Shown: one piece after another, positions 32,600-43,802 of the stretch
How positions within the stretch are numbered: the first letter of the stretch is position 1
How the letters are laid out: each line of letters begins with the position of its first letter
Assembly (NCBI GenBank): GCA_030142905.1
Contig: JASJOG010000021.1
Span: forward strand, 2,508,001 to 2,572,000
Length of the DNA stretch: 64,000 bases
From: Heliopora coerulea
Taxonomy: Eukaryota; Cnidaria; Anthozoa; Scleralcyonacea; Helioporidae
Direction: 5' to 3'
Made by a program: the position numbers and the translations under genes
Notes under the pieces: generated by a model
Database searches by the model: none
What the model was told of the DNA's origin: nothing
What the model saw: only the letters and a program-made list of their open reading frames with translations

Positions 32600-33742
32600 A
32601 AGTACAAGACTTTGGTGACGAAGATGAAACGAATTACGAAGTCGACGAAGTAAACAAAAAAAACATGAACGAATTCTGCAGTTTTATCGCTGACCAAAAA
32701 TCGGAAAATACAAAACATAAAACAAAATACGACAAGCAAACCTTGTGCAAGTTTTGTCGAAAGAAGAACGAGAAGAGGGAAGTAAAAGACGTACTTTTTC
32801 CAAGGCAAAACATCAATAAAAAAGAAAAATGACGTATAAACCTGCAACTCTTGCGTATTTTCAACTAAGCATTCAGTGGCACCTCAACACAAAGGGTTCA
32901 ACAGTAAATTTACACACAGACGACTTTAAACTTTCTTGAGAGGATTTAAAATCCTGATGAAAGCATTTCCGATAGAATACGGTAAAGGTCATCATGCACA
33001 AATGACTCTTGAAGTGAGAAAGACTAAAGCGGACAACTGTTTTGCCGAAGGATAATTTGGTGACCAAAAAGAAGTAGCTTTGCAGCAAGTTACCTGGTGG
33101 CTGTTTACCTTGCATCTTTGTTTCGAGCCAAAAATACATCCTAACGTCTTCAATGGGGTGACATTTCAGCGAAAAAAATCCTGATTGAGGCAACGAAATC
33201 TTTGTGTGGAAAGCGGAGAAAGCATCCGAAGACTGTCATAGCCTGGACAACTCTTCTGGATGATGAGTGATCTATCCCACTTCTCAAACAATTGACCATG
33301 AACGCTGTCCGCTTAAATACTGCAAAATGTTCAAAAATAATCGTCGTACAGAGATGAATGAATCAGAATCTTCATTCTACTTTACCAATAAACACCAGCA
33401 AAATCCAGGCGGTAATATTTCGTACAAGAAGTCTCCCTTAGGGAAGAATGAAGTCGGGAAGCTACTTTTCAAAGCTGCTCAAAACAATTCCGTTCGCAGA
33501 ACTTGTATTTCAAAGCTACTCGATTCAGACGTACCTGTGATTGTGCAGCTCAGGTAAGTGGTTACCAGAACGTGAAAAGTCCCAAGATTTATACTAATCG
33601 ATATCTATTCAACTTCAGCGAACAATGTCGTTTTAATACAGTTAGTCGCTTAGCGAATGTCCTGACAGCAAGCGAGTTCCCTTACGTCTTTTGTTCATAT
33701 AAATCAGAAAGAACCAAGACAAAGCGTTGCTGCAAAAAGTGA
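32600..33742 (+). pseudogene. Decayed Crypton-type tyrosine recombinase (DUF3504-like)
   Basis: Ordered fragments in changing frames match the tyrosine-recombinase-derived domain seen in Cryptons and in ZMYM/QRICH1/KCTD1-type proteins. They are SENTKHKTKYDKQTLCKFC with NEKREVKD (32690-32800), a FQLSIQWHLNTKGSTVNLHT block (32860-32920), HERCPLKYCKMFKNNRRTEM, ESSFYFTNKHQQNPGG and KSPLGKNEVGKLLFKAAQNN (33290-33490). Then VRRTCISKLLDSDVPVIVQL carries the R of the H-x-x-R box, and SGYQNVKSPKIYTNRY carries a putative catalytic Tyr. Stops and short deletions break it at several points, so it is inactive. Confidence 0.7.
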
Positions 33743-34019
33743 ACAGTTGGCAAATGCATATTCCAAGGAGCTAACTTTGAGAACTGCTCTGTCAAGTCAA
33801 ATTATCCAGTTACTGAGGTGGCGAAACCAGCCGCAGGCACCAAGAAAGCCATTTCCTTTGCCGGTCTTAAATCATTTACTGGCTTCAGTGTTCAAATAAT
33901 GTAAACAACTTGCGAGAGATCCATACAAGGAAAAAAAGGACGGTACCTAAGTACGGTTTGTTGAACAACATACCAGTCCCCGAGCTTGCACACAGCATTT
34001 TTGAGTGACCGGAACCCAT

Positions 34020-34021
<2 letters not shown>

Positions 34022-34064
<43 letters not shown>
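34022..34064. repeat. (TA)n microsatellite
   Basis: About 21 perfect TA units between GGAACCCATGGA and GAAAGATACATACACA. Confidence 0.95.
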
Positions 34065-34067
<3 letters not shown>

Positions 34068-34199
34068 AGATACATACACAAAGCGAAAATTTTTCTCCCT
34101 GTAAAGGGACTCCACGCACGTCGAGATTAGTACCCTCGCACCGAGCTTCGCGTGGTGGGCGAGGGGATAAAGTAAATGGTTTGAACCCGGGAAAATCGG

Positions 34200-34774
34200 T
34201 ACATGTTAGTGATAGTAGATCGTCCAGGTTACTATAGTCTTGAGAAAGACTGTTGGTGATTGACGTTTCGACGGCGTCAGCGGCGGTCATCTTCAGAGTC
34301 AAAAAGAGGAATAGTCAGGAAAAGTCAGCCTATTTTTATATTACTGGTTCATTACGTCATGTGTGTGGGTGGTTGTGGGAGGTTGCGGTTTGTAGGTGTG
34401 CGTCATTGGCATTGTTAGAGTCGGTGTATTGTCTAGCCGTTTGTTTTAAGTTTTGAATAAGGCTTTTGTAAGGTGCTGGTAATTGTTTTGATCGGTTTAC
34501 CAGCACCTTACAAAAGGTTTATTCAAAACTTAAACGGCTAGACAACATACCGCGACTCTAAAAATGCCAATGACGCACACCCACAAACCGCAACCTCCCA
34601 CAACCACCCACACACATGACATAATAAACCAGTGATATAAATAGGCTGACGGTTCCTGACTATTCCTCTTTTTGACTCTGAAGATGACCGCCGTTGAGGC
34701 CGCCGAAACGTCAGTCACCAACAGTCTTTCTCGAGACTTCAGTAACCTGGACGATCTACTGTCACTAACATGTA
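34200..34774. repeat. 575-bp near-perfect palindrome of PLE-terminus-like sequence
   Basis: Arms of about 285 bp, starting TACATGTTAGTGATAGTAGA and ending in its inverse, meet at a short centre near 34490-34500 (GTTTTGATC). Arms differ by scattered substitutions and small indels. Each arm carries CTGAAGATGACCG...CGAAACGTCAGTCA, an end motif shared with PLE-type repeats. The same sequence without its partner was inserted at 12249-12296. No coding function; it should form a very long hairpin. Confidence 0.85.
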
Positions 34775-34886
34775 TAGGTTAGGAATAGTGTTTATTAACA
34801 AAAGTTGCCAAAACAATGATGAAAGCCTTGTCCCGTTCAGCCTTAGAAGCTTGCTTACAGCACCACAACGTCTAAATATTTTAATA

Positions 34887-37591
34887 CCGTATTTGCTCGT
34901 TTTAGCGCCGCGGCGCTTATTAAATTTTTCCGATCCTGAGTGCGGCGCTTATTAAATAATTTTCAACTAAAGGCTCACCACAAATATTTTTATTGCCCAA
35001 AAACCTAACAAGTTAACAAAAACTGTTTACATGATATACAGTGTCAACGAATATAATGTCACTTAGGTGCATATAACAAGAACATAAGGTCAATTATAGC
35101 CTTTTATCTCAAACTCAAATTATAGAATATCAATATCCTCGTCATCATCGTCATCTTGATCGCTATCTACCCATAAATCAGGACCAGAAGCATCTTCGAT
35201 ATCCGAATTAGTTAGTTCAAATGGATTTGTATCGGGCTCATCTAAAATGGATTGCTGTGATCGGAGTACTTCACGACCCTGTCGACAGGGCTCACCTTCC
35301 TTAAAACAATGAATTGTGTCGTCAGCTAAACCGTCAGTGGGAAGATTCAATGCACACGATTTAAACGATTTCGTTATCAAGTCGGTTGGCAATTCTTCCC
35401 ACGAATCAATGATCCATTTTAAAATTGTTCTCCTAGGTGGAGCTTTCAAATTTCCTGCTTCTGTTTCCTCGTGAATTCCAACCGTAGCTAGCCATTCGTC
35501 GTATTTTTCCGTGCATGCTGCTTTAAACGGTTTGTTCCAGCTCACATCAGGTGCCTGTATGAACTTAGTGCATCCGCCTGGAATAATCGCTACGTCAATT
35601 CTCTTTGACTTCAATGAACGTGCGACGCTTTCTTCCATATGGCATTCAAACGAATCCCAAGCTAAGAGGCGACGGGCAAAAGCAATTGATCCAAAGACTG
35701 ATTCAATCCAAACGTGAGTCAGTTCAGTGTTCATCCAAGCATTTGCCGAACTTGCAACAACGGCATGTCGTCTAAATTCCTTGTTCATTGCAGTTGTTTC
35801 ACGCTTTGCGCCTTTGAACACGACCATTGGCTTGAGCTTAGTACCATCGGCTCTCGCAGCTAAACACACTGACACCCGACTTTTTTCATGACCAGTTGTT
35901 TTCATTGTGATAGTTTTTTTGCCGATCGAATCAATTGTGGTTTCAGACACCATGTCGGACCAAACAGGTGTTTCGTCCATTGCTATTATTTGTGAAGGTG
36001 CATAATTGTTCTTTTCTGATAATCGTCTAACTTGCAGTACATACGATACGAGTTTTCCAATAAGCCTGTCCGGGTCTTTTTGAGCAACCGATGTTTTCCG
36101 TCTAAGTGAGAGACCATTTCGTCGCATAAACCGCGTAAGCCAACCGTCAGAGGCCTTAAACTCGTCAGCTTCGGCAATTTCTATTCCGTTCATCCCACGG
36201 TAAGTGATCTGAGCCTTTTTTTTGATAAGTTTTCTCGATACTCTTAGCCCTTGTGAACGGCGATTATGAATCCAGTTCAGGATTATTTCTTCAAGCTCTG
36301 TACTTAAAGGTTTCGGTCCAGCACCATCCAATCTTTTTCTTGTCTTTCCATTCTTACGGTTGGCTAGAGCTGTAATCTCAATCTTATTTTTCTTCCACTC
36401 TCGGACTCTCCTCTCATCTACGTCAAATTTACGCGCAGCAGCACGGTTACTGTTGTCCTGAGCGTAAGCCAGAACATCAAGCTTGAATGCTGCACTGTAT
36501 GCTCGTACACGTTTTCCTTTATGAGACAAGCTATCGTTTACTTCAGCGCTACTAGCATTTGCCATAATTGTAGCATAATCAAAGCAAGGCAACAGAAGCG
36601 ATAAAACTATACAAAAGAAGCCTGAGTGCTCAGCTTAGGACGCACAAAAGCGGAAACAAAGTCTATCAATGCCTTTTTAACAACGAGTGATGACTAACGA
36701 AAGCGATAAAAAAGCCTATAAATTAACGCTTTTTAACAATGAACGATGACTCACAAAGCCGCAACAAAGTCTATACCTGTTTTAACAACGAGTGATGACT
36801 GACGAAAGCGCCGCGGTAATAAGAGAGGACTCGCAAACGCGGTAACAAACCTATAGAAATTAAAGAGGATATTTTCTATCGAATAAATATCGAATTGGAA
36901 AACATGGCGCGTTGTGTCCCTGCAAAGTTTGAAATGTTTTACAAAGTAGATTTTGAAACAGTCATTCGTGGCCACCATGTTTACAAATCGGTTTGGAAAC
37001 CGTACAATGGAGAAACATTAAGTTGTATGAAAGACATGCGTAGTTCACGGCATTGACAAAAGAGCACAGACTGGCAAAAATACTGGACGACGAACTTAGC
37101 ACTCGCAAAGACAAGTACACACACATTGAGATAACGCATATAGAAAAAGCATTTAAACAATTTCTACTTATGTATTAAAGAAAACAATTCCTGCTCTGTT
37201 ATGTATGAAAGAAAACAATTTCCTGTTATGTATTAAAGTCTATTCAAATATTCGTTCTTAGTTAGGATACTTTCATTGCTAGTCAATAGCACGGTATAGC
37301 AAACTGTATGATTAAGACTTGTTTTCAAACTCTGAAATTTCTGCATGATGATGATGTTTGCAGGAAAACTGAAATGGCTTATTTAGTGCCGATTATTTGT
37401 GTATCTTGTCAAGTTAACGCCGCTAGCCGATTGCGGTAAACGTCAAGCTTATTAACTCTCTATTACTTCCGATTAAGCGCCGCACTAAAGTTGCACAGGT
37501 GCGGCGCTTAATCGGGAGCGGCGCTTATTAAATTTTTCTGATCCTGAGTGCGGCGCTTAACCGGGAGCGGCGCTAAAACGAGCATTTACGG
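34887..37591 (-). mobile_element. pogo/Tigger-type transposon, apparently complete
   Basis: TIRs CCGTATTTGCTCGTTTTAGC and, at the right in inverse, CCGTAAATGCTCGTTTTAGC are flanked by TA at 34885-34886 and 37592-37593. Inside each end lie direct copies of GTGCGGCGCTTA and GATCCTGAGTGCGGCGCTTA, with an extra array at 37480-37580. The single gene is on the minus strand. Its upstream region (36600-36830) has three degenerate copies of AACAACGAGTGATGACTAAC. At 2.7 kb with an open transposase and good ends, it looks recent. Confidence 0.85.
35120..36565 (-). CDS. Intact pogo-type DDE transposase
   Basis: From the Met at 36565 it is 481 residues; an in-frame Met at 36592 would add nine. Residues about 20-60 form a Brinker/pogo helix-turn-helix (AYSAAFKLDVLAYAQDNSNR, AARKFDVDERRVREWKK). 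A CENP-B-type second DNA-binding unit follows (LEEIILNWIHNRRSQGL, SDGWLTRFMRRNGLSLRRKT). The DDE_1 domain has Asp in IIAMDETPVWSD, Asp in LLAWDSFECHM, and Asp in FIQAPDVSWNKPFK 36 residues later (DD35D). The C-terminus is strongly acidic (WVDSDQDDDDDEDIDIL). It has no stop or frameshift. It could be active or domesticated; complete TIRs and TA flanks favour a transposon. Confidence 0.92.
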   Translation of the reverse strand: MANASSAEVNDSLSHKGKRVRAYSAAFKLDVLAYAQDNSNRAAARKFDVDERRVREWKKNKIEITALANRKNGKTRKRLDGAGPKPLSTELEEIILNWIHNRRSQGLRVSRKLIKKKAQITYRGMNGIEIAEADEFKASDGWLTRFMRRNGLSLRRKTSVAQKDPDRLIGKLVSYVLQVRRLSEKNNYAPSQIIAMDETPVWSDMVSETTIDSIGKKTITMKTTGHEKSRVSVCLAARADGTKLKPMVVFKGAKRETTAMNKEFRRHAVVASSANAWMNTELTHVWIESVFGSIAFARRLLAWDSFECHMEESVARSLKSKRIDVAIIPGGCTKFIQAPDVSWNKPFKAACTEKYDEWLATVGIHEETEAGNLKAPPRRTILKWIIDSWEELPTDLITKSFKSCALNLPTDGLADDTIHCFKEGEPCRQGREVLRSQQSILDEPDTNPFELTNSDIEDASGPDLWVDSDQDDDDDEDIDIL

Positions 37592-37593
37592 TA

Positions 37594-38281
37594 TGCCAAA
37601 CTGTCAATGGCCATCGCTCAAATTTGTGTGTGATGGCCACAAGTAAATCGAATCGGACCAAAATGTTGGATAGTGTAAATACGACTGGAATAAAAAAAAG
37701 TAGTGTAGCAACAGAAACTGGACAAAACTAGCATGTTAACTGACAAGGAACGCTGTCAAGGAAAGGTTTGGGGTTAAGATTAGGGTTAGTTCTAGCCCGA
37801 ACCCCAATCCCAACCCTTCTCGGGTATAGCTTCCAGCCCCGACCCTCAAGGAAACAGTTCCGCCGCAAAACTAAATGGCGACCTTTCGGCGCACTTTCGT
37901 TTACCTTCGTAACTTCTTGGCACCGGTTTTGACGTCATCGCCACAAATTCTACTACAAGATTTGGTAGCATTGGTCCAACTTGAGGTTCAAAGGTCAAAG
38001 GTTCAAAAACGATAATTGTCCAGTATTCTGGGAAATTCCAGTGACACTTCAGACTTATCTTACGGGATGCTGTTGATTCTTTCGAAGTAGCTATGATTGT
38101 CGGTCAATCATGCTACTGATATGTCAATTTCAAAATGGGAAATAGAAGTATATCGCACGTGCGATCTTGATAACCGAGAATATGGGACATTTCTATCGTG
38201 CTTATCGGGACCTCCGATTTCCAGGCTAGCGAGTTGCCACTTGGAATGAGGATGGTTAAATATCAGCTGACGTTAAATCAC
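37594..38281. other. Spacer with a dispersed TTAGGGTTAG-containing repeat (37765-37831)
   Basis: GGTTTGGGGTTAAGATTAGG followed by GTTAGTTCTAGCCCGA and CCCAATCCCAACCCTTCTCG recurs almost unchanged at 43803-43868. The unit is partly self-inverse (GGTTTGGGGTT versus AACCCCAATCC). No gene is seen in the rest. Confidence 0.6.
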
Positions 38282-38283
38282 TA

Positions 38284-38871
38284 CAGGGTGCGGCATATGT
38301 TCTGCAACAAGGTATCAGTATAGCTTTCCCTAAGTTTTCAATCAACACAGAAAAGTATATACTGTATAGTGAGACAATTTTGAAAGATGTAGTGAAACCA
38401 TGGAGTCAAACACAATTTGGAGGATAGCGCTGGACCTTTCAGCAAGATTCTGCTTCTGCACACAGAGCCAAGGCTTCAGTTGAGTGGTGCCGAGAGAATT
38501 TTCCTGACATCATATCTCCACAAGAATGGCCTCCTTATTCTCCAGATCTTAATCCCCTCGACTATTCCATATGGGGAGTATTAGAAGCGAATGCCTGTGC
38601 AAAAACGCACACAAGTCTGGAAGCACTAAAATCCTCCCTTCAGCGTGAGTGGACAAAAATACCGCAGGAAACCTTGAGTGCAGCTGTTGACGGGTTCCCA
38701 AAGCGTTTAACAGCCTGTATAAAGAACAAGGGTGACCTTTTTGAATAATAATAGTAATTTTGCATTCTATGGCCATGTTCACGTTCTAAAAATATATACT
38801 TTTTTGTGTTGATTGAAAACTTAGGGAAAAGCTGAACTGATACCTTGTTGCAGAACATATGCCGCACCCTG
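38284..38871 (+). mobile_element. Deleted mariner-type element with long TIRs
   Basis: TIRs of about 80 bp begin CAGGGTGCGGCATATGTTCT and are matched in inverse at the right end. TA flanks both sides (38282-38283, 38872-38873). Only 588 bp remain, holding the C-terminal third of a transposase, so an internal deletion removed the DNA-binding half and first catalytic Asp. The TIRs are nearly identical, suggesting moderate age. Confidence 0.85.
38425..38748 (+). pseudogene. mariner transposase, C-terminal fragment
   Basis: The frame reads WTFQQDSASAHRAKASVEWC, then FPDIISPQEWPPYSPD and LNPLDYSIWGVLEANACAK, ending FPKRLTACIKNKGDLFE and TAA. QQD holds the second catalytic Asp and PLDY the third, with 37 residues between by my count. 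This differs from the 34 of classical mariners and fits DD37D-type families. An in-frame stop lies just upstream at about 38426. Confidence 0.8.
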
Positions 38872-39365
38872 TATAAGTTACCTGATTTTGGACGTTGACG
38901 GCGGAAGATGTCTCATGAGGTTGGGAAGCTAACTCGTAGAGAAGAGTAGAATTAGGATGCATTCCTATGGCCCTTACAAAGTTTTAGAGTTAAAAAAAAA
39001 TAGATAACATAGCATTTGTGTACTTTGGTTTCATTAATGAAGATAATAAATAGGATAAAACTCTTTTACACCATCGGGCTCCGTACATGCGATCAAGTTT
39101 TCCTTGTTCGACACAGATTGGCAATTTTTTCCTTGACAAGGAGCGATTTTCAAAAGCTGGCGTGACCAGTGTGTGAACAAGGCTCTTTGTCAAGGAGAAA
39201 TTGCGAACGAGGTCGTGTATACATGACCATTAGTCATACTAGGTCACGAGAACATTTTCAGTGCGGGCTATGACGCGTCTCGATTTCTAATGTATAAACA
39301 GTTAAATATATCAGTTACTTGAACACATGGAAAACAACCAGAACATCTTCAATTTTAATCATACA

Positions 39366-39390
39366 ATATATATATATATATATATATATA
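39366..39390. repeat. (TA)n microsatellite
   Basis: About 12 perfect TA units. Confidence 0.9.
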
Positions 39391-41969
39391 CCTGGTGACA
39401 AAATGATGGTAAATTACATGAAACTGGTAGAGTCATTACGACAGAGTGTCGGATTGACTTTCTGGTTACACTCGTAATTACAAACACCCCATTAGCTAAA
39501 TTATTAAAAATCTCACACTATACATTGAAAATTGAACCAAAAGGTACCAAACGTATTCATGAGCTAGTTTATTTTTGCTATTTACACTTCAACAGAACAG
39601 ATGTGGAAATTTACTTAGAAAACTAAAATACTGCGGATTAGCTATTGTAAACATGTCAAACTGGTAATATCAGTCAGCAAATCACGCTAAGCAGAGTCAG
39701 ATCTTAACATTTCCTTTCCACTACCTAAGCAGGCAACTCGTACCAAAACAACAGTGGTCCGTCGGATCTTTACAGGTCTAATTTTAGAGATTGTTGTCGA
39801 GAATATTACAATTTCCAAGGAGCGCGTAAACTGATTACCTAATATGATTGGAACTGTTTATGCTTTCAGGAAAGTTTAGTCCGAAGTGTCTTCCTTGTCG
39901 ATTTCTTGAAAGTTCAACAGTACGCACTATGTCTACTAACGACATATTAAAACAAAATCAAAGCGTGTTTTCTGATTCTTACAGAAATCAAATGAATTGA
40001 TGATCACGTTATTCGTTGATTTCATTTGCTTTCAATTTGTTTTATTTTTACTCATCGAAAAACCGGTTTTGGACACACTTGATCATAACAAGTGCTTTGA
40101 TATTGCAAAACGATCTCCGAAATTTATCGACATTCTCTTTCAAAACTAACGAAGTATTCCAAACATACTGCAAAGGCATTAGACAGGTCGATTGGTTCTT
40201 CATGTTTTCGTTTTATTCTGTTCCTATAATTCTTTGGATGTTGAGGAACATGCCCTGACAGGTCTTGTGGTTAAAAATTACAAATAAATTTAAAAGAAGT
40301 TTTAAAATTCTTTTCCAGCATTTGAAGTTCGTGGGAATGTCGGAATTATAAAAAGCAACAAAATGAAAGCGACTAGACAAAAGGCATGTCCACATTTACT
40401 TATCGGGAAACAATACTTAACGCCTGAACTCGACATGTCCCCTTCTTACGAGCCAGAGAAAATACTTAGAGCCATCCACATAAAGTAATTAATGAGCAAG
40501 ACTCAGCAGCGTAGAGAGCGGATGGGAGTAAGGCAGTGACAATTTCAACTTACGTTTACACACGATTTCATTGGAGGTTTCTTTTCAAAATGTCGCCCGG
40601 GTCCGAAAATCGGTTGAAATGCAACAATTTTTGTCAACTGAGCCACTTTTCGGTGTTTCTACAAGCAGACTTGGATTGGACTGATACAGCGTATCCGATA
40701 CATTGGTCAGTGAACCAGTAATGACCGGTTCCCCTTATTACGTTTGTTGAATACAACTACAAGAACATTTTGCAGTTTTTTCATTTTCGTGCAAACATTG
40801 AATTCCCAAAGCGAATGGAAAGATACTTACTCCGATTAACATTACAAAAAAGATTTTGAAAGGCATTCTGATAATTGTATTCAGCAGATGTATAAGGGGA
40901 ACCGGCCATTTGAAACCCAATCGGGCGGGCTCTGGACTGGTGCAAGTCCATGGTTGGGTCAACCATGAGCATACGTGATCAGGGTGCGTTTGAACTGGAC
41001 TTAACTAGGTGTAAACTAGGTGTAAATGCAACTTGACTGACTTACAGGAGAAGACTCAAAATGTTTCCATGGTTACGCTAGCATCCACTGCAAAAGAGTA
41101 TATTTGTTGGGACCCAAGCTAGAAGTGAGTCTATCCGGGTGTAAATGCTGCTGGCTACTTCTGTCTTAGCTGAACCTCAAGTCATATCTTGGCCAAGTCT
41201 GATAATGAAAACAAAACTTAATTCATCATGGTAATGATAATAAAAGGCTTGCAGGAGTGCAGCTGCATGAACTTTGGAAGACTCAGGCTCTGAAAACTCA
41301 TTGTTACATCATTGTGGGAGCTGGATTATTAGAAAATAGATTTTTTTTTTTACCAACTGATACTGTGATACCAACTAATCCCCCAACTCACTACGCCACT
41401 GGAACATCTCACAGGGTTCATGCAAACTCTTAAAAAATTCCACTGCAATATCAATTCCACTGGTACAAGGGGGTCTACATGAATGAAACTCTCCTGTAAT
41501 CCTTCAAATACATGCTGAAATGAGGAGATAACTTTTAATGCTCTGTTGAATGGAAGAACAATTTTAAAACAATTAAGTGAAATTTCTTGGAAGTTCTAAG
41601 GTATCATCAAATGGCTTTGGCACTCAGCTTGGACTTGAGTAACCCCATGGGACTTGGTGACTTTTTATCATTGCCCTAAATATCCCTCTGCTTGGTAAAC
41701 AGTATTTTTTAATAAGACTCCATGAACCCTGATGCCTATTAGTAGTCTATTTTTCTTAAAAACCTACTAACACAATTAAGAAAATTATGTACATTTTCAA
41801 GTTGCAAAACACCAGTCTGATCAGTCCTAAAGTAAAAAAAAAAACTTACATAATTAATAATGAAGAAGAAGAGAGTACTAAGAGATTCTAGTCTTTGGTG
41901 TACCTGAACAATATTTATAGCCTAAAAGTTCAGCCTGACATGTGATAAGAGCTCTTTGCATTTTAAAAT

Positions 41970-42190
41970 TAATTCTTTAAGGGGCAAGGCTCATCCAGTT
42001 GATGAGCAAAATTGTTTACATGTAGTGTTAGCCAGAATAAAATTATAAAGTGTCTCCTGGCTCCTCAGTGGGTTATTAAGAAGTTGGCTGTTAACTCATT
42101 AAGGGGAAGACTCATCCCATTGATGAGCAAAATCATCTGGTGTCAGCTAGAGTGAAATTATAGTGTGCCCTTGCCCCTTAATAGGTTAAG
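41970..42190 (-). repeat. Two tandem copies of the dispersed GATTTTACTYGTCAA repeat
   Basis: AAGGGGCAAGGCTCATCCAG, TTGATGAGCAAAAT, then GCCAGAATAAAATTATAAAG at 41979-42052 is followed by AAGGGGAAGACTCATCCCAT, TTGATGAGCAAAATC, then AGCTAGAGTGAAATTATAG at 42100-42168. On the minus strand each reads like the copies at 21880 and 63230 (GATTTTGCTCATCAA). Confidence 0.6.
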
Positions 42191-43217
42191 GGTAACTGTG
42201 TACACTAGTATTACATATTCCTACTGCTATTGGCCATTAAGTGGAGATTTCAGATTTTGAATTGGTAAAATTGCTGTAAATACCACCCATCATTTGCAAC
42301 CATCAAGCAGTCCATCTTACTGATGTGTAAAAAACTTTACAAATTATTTTTGAACTTGCTTTACAAGCTAAGTGATCATAGGTGTTGACCTGCCACTTGC
42401 ACAAGGAATTAGATGTAGATAAGCATTTACTTTAGCCTTACAGTACAAAATAATTCAGTGTCTACAACCAAGAGAGCAATTAAAATAAAAAACTAAAAGA
42501 AATCATTTGTGTTGGACTGTAAAAGAAAGAGGAACACAAAGTCACCATCCATACTTGAAGCACGCACCTCCAAATTGTGTGTATTTTCTGTGAACAACTT
42601 GATCTGTGCATGCATGTGCTTGCAATTCAAAATGAAAACATTAAACATTTGAACAAATCTCTTAAGATAGATACAAAATGCTTTGTTACATTGTTTTAAT
42701 TTTTGCAGCAAGACATTATTTGGCATCATGCAATATTAATCACAGTGTTCCAGTCTTATATATACTGTAGATTATACACTTGCTGACTTGAAAAAACACA
42801 AATTCTACAGACACCATGTCAGCCTGAGTATGAAATTGAAATGTGAGAAACTGTGATCTCAATGTTTCTTAAAGCAAAATCCTACAAAAGTTCATTACAC
42901 ACCAAAACAAATTCACAAAAATTGGAAGGAAAACAAACAATTGTAAGACAGAACAACAGAAAATATTGAATTTAAATTAAAATTTTTCAGGTTTTCTTGA
43001 GATCAGCAGGAAAATATAAATTCTTGTGTTCTTACTTTGAGATGATGACAACTACATGTATACAGTACATGTATTTCAGAAGAAACAAGTTCTTGTTTTT
43101 TAGATCAAGATGACCAAAAAGTTCTAACTAAAGCTCTTCATGTATTAATGTTTAGGAGGGGAGAAGGCAGTTGTTGCACTTTTTCCCAAGACAGAGAGAA
43201 AATTTAGTTGACTTGAC

Positions 43218-43601
43218 TAGGGATGTCCCGATCCAATCTCAAGTATTAGTATCAGGGCTGATCAAGGCATTCTTTAACTAATCAGTATTGGATATTTTGA
43301 GTAGAAACCTAATCCAATCCTGTTTCAACATTATGTAAGCTGTCGTAAATGGTGAGCACAATTTGTGGCAGGGTGCAGTGGTGAATTGCAGGATGCAGCC
43401 AAAATGTCTGCAGTGTGGAAGTATTTCCTTTAATGCATTGCAGACCTATTGAGTTGTCGAGCATATACACTGGATTAATACACTGTGCACCTGTATTATC
43501 TAGGAAATGGTATCGGATCACGACTTGATATCAGCAGATACTCAACATTAAATGACTTGGATCAGGATCTGGGGCAAAAAAACTTGATTGGGACATCCCT
43601 A
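43218..43601. mobile_element. hAT-type non-autonomous element with a perfect 8-bp target-site duplication
   Basis: Inverted ends TAGGGATGTCCCGATCCAA and, at the right in inverse, TAGGGATGTCCCAATCAAG are flanked by GACTTGAC at 43210-43217 and 43602-43609. The 8-bp duplication is the hAT hallmark. The 384-bp interior is partly self-inverse (AAGTATTAGTATC near the left end, GATATCAGCAGATACT near the right) and non-coding. Confidence 0.85.
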
Positions 43602-43802
43602 GACTTGACACTATCAGTTCTCTTAACAAAATTAATGATTTGTGTGAAGCAAAATACATGCCTGAAAGATTCTAGATCTGAGAGAGAGAGAGAGTGTGTG
43701 TACTTGTGACCCTGATATAAAGTTGTATTTGCACCAACAATCACTCCAATGGTGATTCTGATCCCAGTGAAATACCTGCGTAATGGCTATCATCCATTAT
43801 AT

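Larger units (their letters stand above)
38874..43209. other. Gene-poor region downstream of RNF11
   Basis: No ORF resembles a known protein. It contains a (TA)n tract at 39366-39390 and the tandem dispersed repeat at 41970-42190. The rest is AT-rich without bounded structure that I can see. Confidence 0.4.

Noticed and set aside
33885..34302. 136-residue minus ORF across the TA repeat
   Set aside because: It runs through the microsatellite and the palindrome arm and has no recognisable domain.
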